Counted from the first letter of the stretch, positions 46,222 to 58,585 are shown. The stretch: 64,000 nt of DNA from Undaria pinnatifida (GCA_012845835.1 JABAKD010000026.1:3983699-4047698), one strand, 5' to 3'. Translations and numbers: made by a program. Notes: generated from the sequence alone by a model not told the origin.

Positions 46222-47136
46222 CTACAAAAATCAGTGACGTAAGTAACTTGTTGTACTACTACTGCCTCGTACAAAATCCAGAAAAAAGACGATCGCTGCT
46301 CTCGTGATGGTGGTGTGCGTGCCGGTCGTGGGTCTCCGTGTGCCATCCTCCTGCTGTGGTTCTCCATGGCCGCCTCATCGCCTTAGCTCACTCTGCCCGC
46401 TCCTTCGCACTTGCTCTCGTTGACACTTATTTCCAGTCGGTTCCCCTTCTCCCCCGTCCCTAAATAATAAATGCTCCTCGCAGATTGCGGTGCTGATCTG
46501 AAAAACAAAAGTTCTCGTTCAGGGAGAGTTCAATCCGTCTCTTCCCCGCTCGTCTACGCGCAATCGCTTTCCTCCTTCGTCGTCGAATCTAGACTCCTGC
46601 CAGCGCAGTTCCCTCCACGCAAACAGAGACTTCGCTGTAGTGTGGCTCGTGGTGGCGCCTGCCTCCGCACACGAGCGTCCCGATTATAAGCATTGCTGCT
46701 CCGCCGCTGCTGCCGAAAAAGACGTGCGAATCATAGGTGACCGTGCCTAACGCACCACGTACGACCCAACTCCACCGCCACTCCTGAGCCTCGGGGCCAC
46801 ACGCAACAGCAAGAAGGTATCACTCCTTGAGGGTGAGTCCGGCCTTACACCCGCCAGAAAGACCCCCCCTACTCGCTACAAGCCTGCTAGGACATGCCTT
46901 GCAACATGCCTTACCGAGGCGGCAAGGAGAAGGAAGAAGGATCAATCCTATGTAGTAAATAGCGCCTCAACGTACCGCGACGAATCTACACGCAGTACGC
47001 GTGTATGTACCTGTACCAGGTACAATACGCTTACGACTTGTGCGTAGCTTTTACATAAAACTGGAGTGTATTTTCATTATTATAAATTAAAATACAACAG
47101 CCCTTCGAGCCTACGGCGCTAGCTAGTGTAGGCCCA
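46222..47136. other. No gene recognised
   Basis: About 0.9 kb outside copy B with only short random frames. A TACCAGGTA motif is at 47014-47022. Confidence 0.5.
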
Positions 47137-47934
47137 TTGCATGACTGCACGCAGCATGTGGGGTTGTATCGATGTGGTGGGCCTGGGCGTGCTTCCAGCG
47201 GTACAATGGAAATCTGTTACCACCCGGGTGTGCGCTTTCGGTTGAAGGTGCGGTTGCTGAAAGCCGAGATGATCGAGACACTACTCTACGGTTGCATGAC
47301 GTGGAGCCCGAACGAACCTGACAATGACAGGCTACGATGGGCTCATCACTCCATTCTCCTTCGATGCCTCGGATGGCGGAAACAGAAGGGCGACGGCCGC
47401 ACCGTGTCGTACGCCGACGCGCTTGCCAAGACAGCTTCCGAGAGCATAGAGGCGATAGTGCGCAAACGGAGAATATTGTTTGCGGGATTCGTAGCACGCA
47501 TTACGGGGGAGGAGCGTCTGTCACAGAGGGTGATGTTTGCGGAGCTTGTTGGGGATAAGGGCTACCTATGGGGGCAAAAGAAGGACTGGATGGCTCATCT
47601 GAAGGAGGATATGTCGGTCTTTGGAATGAAATTCGAAGGGTGGCGAAAGGCTGCGCAGAAGGCCGGCAGATGGTTTCGACGAGTAGAGGAGGGAGCAGAG
47701 TTGTTCATGCGGAAATGGCATGAAAAGGAGAGACGCAAAGCTGCAGTGCGACACGCAAAGGCCACGGCAGCGCCATACTCCGTCGGCATATCTAAACGGT
47801 CGGGGGGAGGGGGGAAGGGGGGAGCGGGAGGGGGGGGGATGCGGGAAGGAGGGAGAGGGGGGGAAGGGGGGGGGGGGGAGGGGGGGCATCCTGCCCAAGA
47901 CACTGGGATCTGGGTTTGGCCATCATCGTCTTGA
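47137..47934 (+). pseudogene. LINE (non-LTR retrotransposon) ORF2 C-terminal fragment
   Basis: From about 47226 the frame reads FRLKVRLLKAEMIETLLYGC and then W-S-P-N-E...LRWAHHSILLRCLGW. This matches the region after the RT palm of LINE ORF2 proteins (L-L-Y-G-x-x-x-W, then L-R-x-x-H-x-x-x-L-R). A basic, helical tail includes KRRILFAGFVARITGEERLS and RKWHEKERRKAAVRHAK. The frame then runs into guanine runs and loses meaning after about 47800. RT and endonuclease are missing, so this is a 5'-truncated copy. Confidence 0.75.
47799..47886 (+). other. Guanine-run tract
   Basis: Almost uninterrupted G runs, with short A or C interruptions, at the 3' side of the LINE fragment. It could form G-quadruplexes or be a simple-sequence tail. 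Confidence 0.85.
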
Positions 47935-48104
47935 AGTTTGCGGGCCTTCCAATGGCCGTCACAAGATAGCGTAAGACCGCCCTGACTTCATCGCCATGTT
48001 GCGTTCTCTCCTGGTGCTGTCGATGATGCACTTGATACCCTTTATGAGCTCGACGCCGTCTTTAGTCAGTTCCTAGGGTCTGGTAGTATGACGTTGCTAT
48101 CTTG

Positions 48105-48205
48105 TCCTTTCCTTGCTTCCTCATCTTGCCTTTTCTTGCTTTCTTGTCTTTTCGTTGCTTTCCTTTCCTTTTTCGCTTTCTTTTCTATTATTTTTCCCAA
48201 ATGAC
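48105..48205. repeat. Polypyrimidine tract
   Basis: CTTTC/CTTGC-rich simple sequence on the plus strand, with TTTTCTTGC and TTTCCTTTCC words and no coding signal. Confidence 0.75.
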
Positions 48206-48532
48206 TTGTGTCTGACGTGGGTATGCGTAGTGATAGGTACTACGTGTAATATATACGTGGTAGTCTTTCCTGTGTGGCAAGCGGTTTGATCGGTTTTTCC
48301 AGGCGCGAGTAGTGAGACGTATTCATCAGTATGGGCCTGGCACATCGTAGGCCGACTCCCGATTTCTCCCGATTTCCACTTTTTTTTTATGTTTTAGGCG
48401 GAGGCATGAATTGCGTCAACTGTGATATGTGCGTGCACCACCTGTGTGTGTTTCCCTGGGGTATTCCTCAGCTCCAGAGTGACTGGAGCCCGTCCTGTGA
48501 TCACGGATTTGATTATGCGAGTTAACGTGAGA

Positions 48533-48552
48533 CGAACAACAACATCATCATC

Positions 48553-48584
<32 letters not shown>

Positions 48585-48585
48585 A
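48533..48585. repeat. ACA microsatellite
   Basis: A run of ACA triplets, preceded by a few CATs. Confidence 0.95.
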
Positions 48586-48670
48586 CGTATGGGTGCACGG
48601 TATGATACTTGGGAATGGCAGATGACAGGGTCAGACGAGCACATGCTTTATAGCAGATGCGACGTAAAGC

Positions 48671-48828
48671 GACGACCCGTATGATACGTTCTCTCTGTAC
48701 CCTTTGGTATTGTGATGTATACGTGGCGCGTGTAGATTTAACCCAAAGTGACGAACCATACGATACGTTCTCTCTGTATCTTGATATTGAAAAGTACATG
48801 TGGCGCGTGTATCTTTTACTCGCGTAGC
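48671..48828. repeat. 79-bp tandem duplication, two units
   Basis: GATACGTTCTCTCTGTA and GTGGCGCGTGTA recur with a 79-bp spacing. Confidence 0.85.
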
Positions 48829-48949
48829 CCAAAAGTTGCGCTTCGACGTAAATGCGGTTGTACGGAAGTCGGCCGGACAAGCTGTAATTGTGCCGCTACG
48901 GAGTTTGAGATACAATCCGTCGTTCTCACAGATGACGTTTTTCATTTTT

Positions 48950-50943
48950 TATCAAAATGTACCACGCAGCTTGCAAAGTTGGGTTTAAACTACTCAATCG
49001 GTCGCACTCACAGCTGACGTTTTTCAATTTTCATAAAAACAATAAAAAATGACAGCAGCAGGAAGATACTGCCAAGACGTTGAGAGACACAGGAACTTGA
49101 GAGCTCCCCATAGCCTACCCCCGTTCCTGAACGCCCACTAGTTCATCGTCAAAAGTCCTTTCTTGGCCGGAGAGCGCCACTCCACATCTATCTAAAATAC
49201 CGCCGTCTTACAACATCAGTGCACTACGAGCTGTCTAACCACAACTGCTGCGCGCTTGCCTTCAAAGTCCGTCATCGGCCAGCGTCTGAGACTACCCCTC
49301 CTCGTCCAACGATTTGAGTCGAGCACAGTCATCACCAGACAACCTGAACTCTAAGAGAAGATACCGAGGACACACCACTTCCTCCGTGGCTGTACGACAC
49401 GTTCTCAACGTGTCATCGGTGTCACACCAGGTCATGTCATATCATTTTTTTACTCGTAGGCATTGTGAGCAAAAATGAGGTTCGAGCAGGGTTGGTGGTG
49501 TTGAACTGGTTGAAGCTCGGAAAAGGTGGTAGTAGTGGCCTTTCTCTAAGGTAGTAGGTGTGCAGATGTACGATCCCGATCGTCAGATTTTGCGCTTGGT
49601 GTCGGGAAGGCGAGTTTCGGGGAGGATTAAAGGCCAAAATGGCCCTACGTCAAAAGGCCCAAACGACTGTTTTCACGCACGTGTGTTTTCTTCATATTGA
49701 ATCGTTTGTTTTACCATAGACTAGACTATATACCCAACGACGTCAGTACACCCAGAGTCCGTGCTGCTTCTTCATCCTAGCGAGATACAAATGATGTGGG
49801 CACAGGCTGTGATACAGAGAAGACCAAAAACAACCGCAACCAATGAAGGACTGTCGAAGCAAGTGAAATGCTAGCGTACCGGGTATGAGTAAGACAACAA
49901 ACCAAGTCAGACCAAGTCAGATCATCAACTAGTCTAGAGAAAAACAATAATTAAGAAAGAAGAAAAAGTTATATGATACAGGAGGAATGTGATGCAAGAC
50001 CAGAAAGGCTTTCAGAGGAACATTCGTGCTGAGGAGGAACAGGTACTTGGTGCACGGACGAAAACCTCACGAAGAGGAAATACATATCGGCGTAAGGCCA
50101 GTGAGAAGGGGAAAGTAAGGGATTATAAAGAGAAACAAGGCAAAAACAAAACGAATCAAGCTAGCAAGACCAAAAGTGACGTTACTGCCGATATCTCGCA
50201 CCCAACAAAAAAGCGAAAACTACTACTCACTGTAGAGTTGAGGGCTAACCCTAACCCTGTTATATAGAGTAGTAGTTGTAGCACACCTTCGACGTATTGA
50301 TAGAACCGGTACGTTGCCACACGATCTACAGTACCATTGGATGAACATATTATACTATTGCCTTTTGATCCCAGGCCCTCAACAGGACCAACATGCCTAC
50401 TCATATCCAAAAACCCCTCGCTGAGGTGTCCTCGTCTATTGGAAGAAGGCCGATATCTTGTGAACCCTCGAAGACTTTGTCACACACAATGGAGGAGACC
50501 CGACATCTTGTATACGATGTCATACTCCCACAGGGGTGTGCTGAGAATGCCTCATATCCGGTAGGAATTTACACACAGTACACGTATCCCCTGCGCTGAC
50601 CCCCGGCCGGTGTGGTGTTCTGGCCTGTGGCTTCCCCAACAACGTGCCAGAGACCCCGACGAGGACTGTCCATCGACCTTGCTCGCGGGCTGGACTAGAG
50701 CTCAGGCATGGCCGAGCCGGCGACTTGGCACACAACTCCTTGCGGAAAGGTTTAACGCTGCAGTTTAGCATGCAGACGCAGTGTCATATCACCGCCGCGG
50801 AAATCGGGGGTCGTAGCTAACGGAAAAGAGAGGCCCGAACTCACATGAGTAAGCATCAAAGTCGGAAAGGAGATGGGCGCGGCGAGTCGGGATTGGCACC
50901 CCCTTCACGTTCGCGTTTCGGTAAGAATCAGGCTGGGTGAAAC
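48950..50943. other. No gene recognised; Lys-rich frame at 49989-50267
   Basis: A 92-codon plus-strand frame (49989-50267) is rich in Lys, Arg and Glu (EKGKVRDYKEKQGKNKTNQA). It ends with two telomere-like AACCCT units near 50243-50258. It has no recognisable domain and may be chance. The rest is unassigned. Confidence 0.45.
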
Positions 50944-51437
50944 ATGACGAAGAGGGATAGATACTCTGTTTGGGAAAAACGGAGGGTGGAAGGGAGGAAA
51001 TACGAGGCCCGAAGAAAGAGGAGGAGACGTACGCGGAATCAGAGCGGCTCGGAAGCCACGGGCAGATGTGCGAGGGCTGGGTCCAGAGCGGGAGAACTCG
51101 TCGCGGGTACGTTCAACTTTCGCACGTTCGCTTTAAGAGGCACGAACGGTATAGTCTATACCACGCCGAGGTGATCTAGAAGGTTTGCCAGAATGTAGGC
51201 TGTTGCGCTATAGGGCTGCAAGGGGTGAGGCGCGATGGCCAAAGTGTTTATACGGGGGCGGGAAATGCTGTGTTTTGCTTGAGAGAAGACGGAGGCACGC
51301 ACGAGAAGGAGGGGGACCACGGGGTAGGGTAGCTTGTTGAATACCCTTTAAGAAAGGTTATCGTGGCAGAGATGTATATGGATGATCTCGCGGTCGAATG
51401 CATGTGCTTCGATGAACTTCTACCCTAAACCCATCTA
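50944..51437 (+). pseudogene. LINE endonuclease N-terminal fragment
   Basis: The first frame reads ELVAGTFNFRTFALRGTNGI, the start of an APE-type endonuclease (G-T-x-N-x-R-T). A frameshift near 51165 leads to Y-H-A-E-V-I and GLQGVRRDGQSVYTGAGN, then EDGGTHEKEGDHGVG, with stops at 51174-51176 and 51325-51327. The L-Q-x-V-R-R-D-G-Q region corresponds to the metal-binding Glu region of these nucleases, here with Gly in place of the usual Glu. The fragment stops where the CTTCCAC repeat begins. The orientation is the same as the fragment at 47137, but the order is wrong for one element. Confidence 0.72.
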
Positions 51438-52100
51438 TCATACCATCTACTTCACGAGTTTCTGCTCAGTATTTCCACGTTCTTCCACCTACTTCCATGT
51501 GTTTTACGTCGACAAGCTTTCACCCTCTTCGACCCATTTCTATCTGCTTCCACAACCTTCCACAACATACTTCCACGGACTTGGACGCACTTCATCTTCA
51601 ACGAGCTTTCCTTAGTCTATAGCCTCAACTGATTGCCATTTTCCTCCACTAATTTCCATATATATTATACTTCACGGACTCTCACCCATTTCACCCTACG
51701 TCAACGACCTTCCATCCAAGTCCATCGAGTTCTATTTCCTTTCACACGCTTCGATAACAAACTTCCACAGACTTCCATCGGCTTCTTGACACATTTTCCA
51801 TGATATTCTTTCACCGATTTCCATTAATTCCACAAACGTTCTTCATCATGAACTTTCATAGTCTATACTTTCATGTATACTTCCATGTGAGCCTCCAATC
51901 TACTTGCAAGCTTGCCTCGACTTCCGTGGAGGCCTCCAACTACTGCCATGGAACCTGCCATAGAACTTTCCATGGAACATTGTACATGGTGCAAATACTG
52001 TACGGAAGTTTCCCGCTACTGCAATACCACGGAAGTGAAACAAATATTCTGCGCACTTCTATGGAGGCAGATGAAAACTTTCACGAGCTTCCATTTACAA
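51410..52100. repeat. Degenerate CTTCCAC repeat
   Basis: ACTTCCAC, CTTCCATG, TTTCCAC and TTTCACC words recur roughly every 10-14 bp for about 700 bp, with drifting spacers. This looks like an old short-period satellite. Confidence 0.7.
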
Positions 52101-52317
52101 CCGTGGGTGCCATAGGCCGCTCAGATAGCCAGTGCGGAACGTCTTCCACACATAACCCCTCCCCAAACATATCCCCACCCGAAAGGGGGGCACCGACGCT
52201 GATATTCGACTTCCCATCAAATATAGCTTTCACGTCAACACTTCCCGAAAATGTTACAATATATTACTCTGTTGGTGGTGTCATGCCGAGCAGAGCTTGA
52301 TTCCTTGATGTATTCCA

Positions 52318-52410
52318 TTACGCATAGTTGCACAGCTCCGCGTTGAGGCCTGTAAAGCTTAGGTCGGCGATCTGGACTGTTCCTTCGTCGGTGTTTTCGA
52401 TGTCCGGGCA
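52318..52410 (-). CDS. Possible terminal exon
   Basis: Acceptor CCATGCAG is followed by a 31-codon frame to TAA (52318-52320), reading CPDIENTDEGTVQIADLSF, then TGLNAELCNYA. The pattern x-G-T-V-x-I-x-x-L-x-F-x-G resembles half of a Pmp repeat and it lies on the same strand as the exons to its right. The upstream partner exon is not certain. Confidence 0.35.
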   Translation of the reverse strand, partial: CPDIENTDEGTVQIADLSFTGLNAELCNYA

Positions 52411-53659
52411 CTGCATGGAACAAAACAGCCAGGATATGGCAATGGGCTGTGAGGCGCGGAACACTCTGGCTGTTGGAAGTGCTATTCGTCAACAAATTGA
52501 GAATATCCTTAGTCTTGAAAAACATACTGCTGCCTTCTCTTCTACTGGAAAGGTCTGAGCCTAAGATCCAAGGTATAAGGTGTGTTGTGTGTCGCGCGTG
52601 TTGTGGCAACATGGCAACATGGCAACATATCACACATACATGCTACGGTTGAAGGTGACATTGACATATCACGCTACATACCTCACCATACCTCACCATG
52701 CGTCACCGAAACACTCTGTTTGCTTTTCGAGCAAGCTGAAAGTGCAACCTGATGGCACTCATGGCCTACTAAAGGTATACCAAATAATCCATACCTGGTA
52801 CGATACGACATTTGAAAACAACAATGACATTCCGACGATTTACTGTCGAGTCATCCTGTTCACAAATAAGTTTCGCCAAAAAGTGATGTGTACCTCTCAT
52901 CTAGCTCATCTAACTCATCTATCTAGCGAGCGAGCGCCATACATGGAGGGACGCCTGGCGTTAACTTAGGTGTAGACCAGCTGTGCATGTGTGTGGTAAG
53001 AGGGCCCTAGCATTACCAGAAGGAGCCAACCTAGCCGACCCGTGCTCCACTAAAGCCTGATTTTACGCAGTACCGATGTACGTGTTGACGGGCAACAAAA
53101 AAATCTTTTAGATTAGACACATTCCCATGTGCCAATTTTGAAAGCGTCAGCACCGCGTAGATATGTAGAGCGAAAATTTACTGCACATTGGTCGCAAAAA
53201 ACGAAAAACCCCGAAGCAGCCTTGATCCTAGAGTAGCGCAAATAGGAACCGAGGACTCTACGAGAATTGATGTGAGAAAAGGGAAACGAGACGAGAACAA
53301 CACGAGAAACCATGGACGAGGTACGCTACAAAACTGCTGATAACCCCTCTGGCGTTGCCTGAGATCAAACACGCAGGTAATGGAAGGAGGAAATGTAGAG
53401 AGCTAGCTCTTCAAAGACAGAACATAAATTGATGAGATCGTGTTGTTTGGAATCCGACACTGTCTGAATGTCCTGGTTTGCGCTGGAAAAAATATGACAC
53501 GCCAACTTCATAACGCTAAAACACCGTTTCTCAAACACCGGTATTCCCATTCGCCAAAAGGCACTAAAATGAAGCCTTAATTGAATACGAAACATGAGGT
53601 TACTCAAGTCCAACACACATACGATTCAGGTACTGTAGCATGGTGATTAGACTACTCAC
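52411..53659. other. No gene recognised
   Basis: Possible intron of the minus-strand gene. It contains short GCAACAT and CTCACCATACC direct repeats (52600-52710) and a TACCTGGTA motif at 52792. Confidence 0.45.
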
Positions 53660-53762
53660 AGTGTCTATAGAGATATTGTCTTCCATGAAGAGCTTGGCGT
53701 CCGAGACGAAGGAGATTGTTGCAGCGTTAGAGATAGCCCCGCCGTTGGCAGCTTCATTGCGC
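53660..53762 (-). CDS. Pmp-repeat exon
   Basis: A 103-bp exon follows acceptor CTGCAG and ends at donor GTGAGT. One base completes the split codon at the start, and it exits in phase 0. It encodes NEAANGGAISNAATISFVSD, then AKLFMEDNISIDT, with the N-G-G-A-I and F-x-x-N features. The entry phase fits the exit phase of the exon at 54617 (AA plus G gives Lys). Confidence 0.8.
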
Positions 53763-54616
53763 CTGCAGTCGGACAATATAGGAAGATATACATACAACAG
53801 TTTAAAGTACAATAGTTTCGACGGCAACACCTTCTCAAGAAGCAAAAATGAACTCGTCCACCTAGCTTTCGGGTTGAAACGAAGGGCTTTGTGGCTGTCA
53901 AGAACGAACAACCACCAACAGGGTTCCTGCCTCCCTGGTGCTGTTCGTCAAGCTTCAGCTCTGGCCCCCGAAAGAAAGGATGTAACCGACAGTGTCCCTA
54001 CGACGTAAAGTGGCTGCTGTTATCCACAGATTTCCTGTCATGTAATCAATTTCGGGGTTACACTCTGAAAGCTTCGCTTCGACCGCCCCTCGCCGCAGCA
54101 ACTCATGACGGCAGCATTTAAACAACAGTGGTACAAGCAGGAGTATTTATATTGCTATTAATATTTTAGTACTTGTAGTACGTAGGGGTGCCTCTGTTAT
54201 GGTTGCTTTCAAATGGCGACTGGCTGGTAGTTTACTTGCTAACTCACCCAAACAAAAAAATATGACAAAACATGAGAGTGCAACCCGATGAACAAACACA
54301 TTAGCCTAATGCCCTATTAATAGTCTATACTAATATATTATAAGGGGCTACTATTACAAGCTGTACGCAGTTCTCGGTATAAACCAAAACAGTAACGACA
54401 TGCATGCCGACGAAATTGGGTTAAGAAGGGTTGGGGAGCTCCGTCCTTACAATATTAGCCTAGCCTAATAGCCAAAGAGTGGTACATCACGCTATTGTAG
54501 CACGCGTCAACGCTTATCGCTACGTATACTGCATATATGGTTTATGCTATGCTACTATAATATTATACTGCCTTATACTGCCTTGCTGCTAGGAACATAA
54601 AAAAATGTAAACTCAC

Positions 54617-54709
54617 TTGAAAACCGCCGTGCTGCTAAATACCACGGTGGACGCGCCGTAGGCCAGAAGGGCACCGCCTCCCTTATTTTCATCTTGCGCG
54701 TCAGAGAAG
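54617..54709 (-). CDS. Pmp-repeat exon
   Basis: A 93-bp exon has acceptor ACGATAG and donor GTGAGT. It starts with one base of a split codon and ends after two bases (AA). It encodes FSDAQDENKGGGALLAYG, then ASTVVFSSTAVF, again the GGGA-L and V-F core. It splices in frame to 53762. Confidence 0.75.
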
Positions 54710-55198
54710 CTATCGTCGTCGTAGATGTTAGGATAGTCGCCCTAGCATGTTCAGCACGTCGAAGAATACGGATAGTGAAGAATGGGTATCAAGTGTGCAG
54801 CTTTCGCTATGAGAGGGGCCGTGCGAGTACATACATAATGGATACCAGGTACACATCAACTTTTTATCATGGGATTGGTTACTTTATCTTCGGCATCGCG
54901 TATCTGGGGGGACAATATGTGTGCGCTTCGTGTTTGAATGCTATATGCAGTGACATTCACCGATAGGTGTAATGCTTTGATCTGTCGCGAGAACCATGGC
55001 AACAAAAACGCATACGTAAGGGAAACTCTGGAATGTGGAGGAGCCCTTGGGTGGGTTCCCTGTTGCGAACGTGACGGCAATACTATACTAACACGTCAAC
55101 AATGCAACAATAATACAACAAGGCAGCGGGCATGTGCATGTGCATGTTCGTGGATTACAGTCAGCGTGAGCATGCCAAGACACAGGCTACGGTAGAGG

Positions 55199-55503
55199 TC
55201 CACCAATCAATCAATCAGTCAAGCAATCAAGCAATCAAGCAATGAATCAATCAACCGATCAATCAATCAACCAATCAACCCAACCATCCAATCAACCAAC
55301 CAACCAATCAACCAACCAATCAACCAACCAACCAACCGACCCACCAACCAACCAAGCGACCAACCAACCAAAAAGCCCATTCAGCCAACCAACCAATCAA
55401 CCAATCAATCAACCCCCCAACCAACCAATCCACCAATCAATCGACCCATCAACCAATCCATTAATCAACCAATCAACCAAATCAATCAATCAACCAATCA
55501 AAT
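55199..55503. repeat. CAAT/CAAC tetranucleotide microsatellite
   Basis: About 300 bp of CAAT and CAAC units. The Asn/Gln/Ser/Thr-rich reading is an artefact of the repeat. Confidence 0.97.
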
Positions 55504-56307
55504 TGTTTCTGAGAAGTCTCCTCGCTTGAGTAGTTCTATACTATTAATACTACTATTACTACTACTAAAATGCACCAAATACTAATACTCGTATATACAT
55601 GCTTTTTTGATTCTATACCGCACATATATCGAAAACGAAACTCGAGGAACAATTTCATCATGTAGCGCGCAGACAGATCGATTTATTATGCAAGACAATA
55701 TTACATTCCGACGATTGTGGAGTAAGTAACGGAATCTCCTCATTCAGAAAAATGTTAATGATATCAAAATAGTGTGAATAAAAAGGTTGATGATTTGCCA
55801 AAACGTGCTATATTATGACAATGACAACATCTTGCAAAGATGAGTTTCGACGAAACCTCCGATCACAGCTGGAGTGCATGTCTATTTTTCAATATATGAT
55901 GCCTATCGCGGGATGCATCTGGCAAGATGACCATTAGACCAAACCTTCTATATATAACTACCTCTCGTGATTGCGATCCGCGCAGATATTGTGTGACACG
56001 GAGACTCTGAATGTCTTTCCAATGTTCGCCTCTCCAACGTGCGTAGCTTGAACGACATAGTGTCAACGACGGCGAAGGCGCCAGTAGGTATCGAGGATTT
56101 CTACACTATGGGTTGTTTTTGACCCCAGAGTTTTCTCAATAACCGAGGAGCTACCGGATATGTTCGAACCTACCGAGTCATACCACCCTGGAGGTGCAGC
56201 AGAAGTTTCTGGGCTCGTAACATGAATGAGGGGCTCAGTACATCACCCGAAACATGAGTTTTGAAAGACGAAAGACATTCGTTAGCGTGACCTATGGGAG
56301 CCCCTAC
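55504..56307. other. No gene recognised
   Basis: Contains the second copy of the dispersed repeat seen at 24436 (55836-55930) and, at 56176-56290, a block resembling 58778-58880 (GCAGCAGAA, TTCG, ACATTCGTT words). Confidence 0.45.
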
Positions 56308-56590
56308 TTGCAGGACGGGCCTGCAACGAATTATTGCAGGACGTTTTGGCACACTTTTGTCCCAGGTACCTGCACAGACCCCACCCAACCCCAACCCTAA
56401 CCCTAACCCTAACCCCAACCCCTACCCGACCCCTGACCGTTTGACCGGTACGTGGGCTAAAAGTGCCCTCGCGCGGCTTCGCCGCGCGTTCGGCAGGCGT
56501 TCGCCAAAAAAAAAACGCGGGCAATAAAAAGCGGCAGGTGGCCAATCAGAGGCGCGTCCTGCAAGAATTCGTCGCAGGCCCGTCCTGCAA
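56308..56590. mobile_element. 283-bp terminal-inverted-repeat element with telomere-like core
   Basis: 36-bp ends, TTGCAGGACGGGCCTGCAAC on the left and its inverse on the right (56555-56590), match at 34 of 36 positions. The interior has three perfect CCCTAA units (56395-56412) flanked by degenerate ones. It also has a GC hairpin with arms CGCGCGGC and GCCGCGCG around TTC (56470-56488). There is no open frame for a transposase, so it would be non-autonomous. A convincing target-site duplication was not found. Confidence 0.7.
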
Positions 56591-56819
56591 ACAGGGTTTC
56601 TCCATAACATTTCTATACGCTGGTCCTGTTAACACTACTATTAATAACATCAATGTTAATAGTCCTATAAATATATCAAACATGTACTCGCACATATTTA
56701 CCGATAGTTCATAGTTCCACAGTCAGCTGAAGTCTTGAGGACACCTGACCAACCGGTCAGAAGCGTTTTGCCACAAAAGCGCGACCCCTACCGCAGTCTA
56801 ACTTGGAATAGTCAAACAC

Positions 56820-57190
56820 TATTACAGTACCAGGTATTACAGTATTACAATATTACAGCAGTATTACAGCAGTAGTAGTATTACTATATTACAATGCAAT
56901 ATTGTAATATTGTAATATTGCAGTATTAGACTATAGCATTACAGCATTATAATATTATAAGTACTTCGAAGTACAAAATTACAATATTACACTACTACAA
57001 TATTACAATATTACAATAGGACATTAGTAGAATGTTACAATATTACAATAGTACAGTATTACAATATTACAGTAGTACTATAATAACAATACAATATTGT
57101 AATATTCAAATATTACAATATTCAAATACTCAAATACTCAAATACTCAAATATTAAAATATTAAAATAATAAAATAATAATAAAATATGA
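56820..57190. repeat. AT-rich ATTACAAT-type low-complexity tract
   Basis: Repeated AATATTACA and TATTACAGT words for about 370 bp, drifting into AAATACTC and AAAATAATA runs at the right end. Confidence 0.95.
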
Positions 57191-57989
57191 AAATATGAAA
57201 TGCCATTTTTAACATCATTTTCAGATCATCTTCAAGATGAGTTTGAAGATCATTTCGATAGTGTATTTCACCCCCTTGGGATTTGAGGGGAAAAACAACG
57301 ACAAGAAACAGTGGCGAACGCGGCATCTCGACCGCACGAAAGCGCCTGGTTCGCTGGGGTAAATCATGTGTCCGAGAACGCAATTTAAGGAAGGGGGTCG
57401 TGCGATAGACACGCGTGATGCTCCACGCTCTTGCTATCCATACTATCCATACAATCCATATCGTCGCTTGTTTCGTCGCTGTGTTGGGCCCTTTGCAGGG
57501 TCCATGTTTGTAGAAAGTAAACCAATGAGAATGAATAGGATTGGATATCGGGCTTAACTTGTATATTTTGTCGACGGCAGTTAATAGGTAAGATGTGTAG
57601 AGCTCGTCGAGCCAAGAGCCTCATAAACAACCAAGAAGTTGCCCCTATAGTACAGCTCGTCGAAGTTCTATGGAGGACTATCGTATCGTCCATCATGTCG
57701 CCTATCGTGTACTGTATGCATGATGCGTGATTGCCACATATGTTTATTGTTGAACGCGCTAGCTGCGTCTGGCGTGGTCTACTACATGGACAACCGGCAG
57801 GCGCAGGTACTCGCGGGTACTGTGTTGTACCAAGAGGTATTACTATTAATAGGTAGACGTTATAGACGGCCCGTGAAGGGTGTTGGCGATGTTGTGGTAG
57901 GGTGTAAGGTTGTTTTCATGTTTCATGTTTTCACCCGCCGTGAAACATAACATGTGTTTTCACCTGCCGTGGAACATGTGTTTTCGTTA

Positions 57990-58060
57990 TCACCCTCAAC
58001 TAACACCCTATGTTTACACCCTCTATTAGCACCCTCTATTAACACACCCTATACTAACAG
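57990..58060. repeat. CACCCTCTATTAA repeat, about five units
   Basis: Short tandem units of about 13-15 bp with CACCCT and TTAA/CTAA blocks. Confidence 0.8.
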
Positions 58061-58133
58061 GCGTATTAAGAGTGACTACTCCTATAATAAATAATAATAA
58101 CGAATCCAATGACTAGACTATTCGGCAGTACGA

Positions 58134-58245
58134 TCGCTGGATTAATAGCTATCGTTGTACCAATAGCTATCGCTGTATTAACAGTCATCGCTGTATTAAT
58201 AGCAATCGCTGTGTGAATAGCTATCGCTGTATTAAGGGCTAAAGG
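58134..58245. repeat. 18-bp tandem repeat, six units
   Basis: Consensus CGCTGTATTAATAGCTAT, with a few substitutions per unit. Confidence 0.93.
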
Positions 58246-58474
58246 TGGCCGCCATGGCGTCGACCGTCGCGGTGACTCTCGCTAGATAATAATACGTTGT
58301 ATAATGCTGTAATGCTATAATGGCCTAATGATACAATGTACCAATAAAATGCTACAATGCTGTCATGCTAAAATGGTGTTATTAGATGACACACGCTGCC
58401 CATGTCGCGGGAAAAGCGCGAATTCTAGTGCGAATACGCGGAACCACGAGCAGCAAAAAATCTGCAAGACTCAC

Positions 58475-58585
58475 GTCGCAGAAGTTATCTTTGAACTTAG
58501 CCTTGTTTTGGAATGTGATGGTGTTGTCGCCCAGGGCCTCGTCGTGGGTGTCGGTGGTGCCTCGGGACGCCAAAGCACATCCACC
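58475..58585 (-). CDS. Pmp-repeat exon
   Basis: A 111-bp exon follows acceptor TTTCCCAG and precedes donor GTGAGT, phase 0 at both ends. It encodes GGCALASRGTTDTHDEALGD, then NTITFQNKAKFKDNFCD, the best match in the window to the GGA...T-I-x-F...F-K-D-N pattern. Its phase-0 entry matches the phase-0 exit of the exon at 60066. Confidence 0.82.

Noticed and set aside
47799-47934. Gly-rich C terminus of the LINE-derived frame
   Set aside because: Generated by guanine runs beyond the recognisable LINE sequence.
55242-55529. Asn/Gln/Ser/Thr-rich 95-codon frame
   Set aside because: Pure translation of a CAAT/CAAC microsatellite.
56395-56412. True chromosome end or telomere
   Set aside because: There are just three perfect CCCTAA units and they lie inside an inverted-repeat element with genes on both sides.
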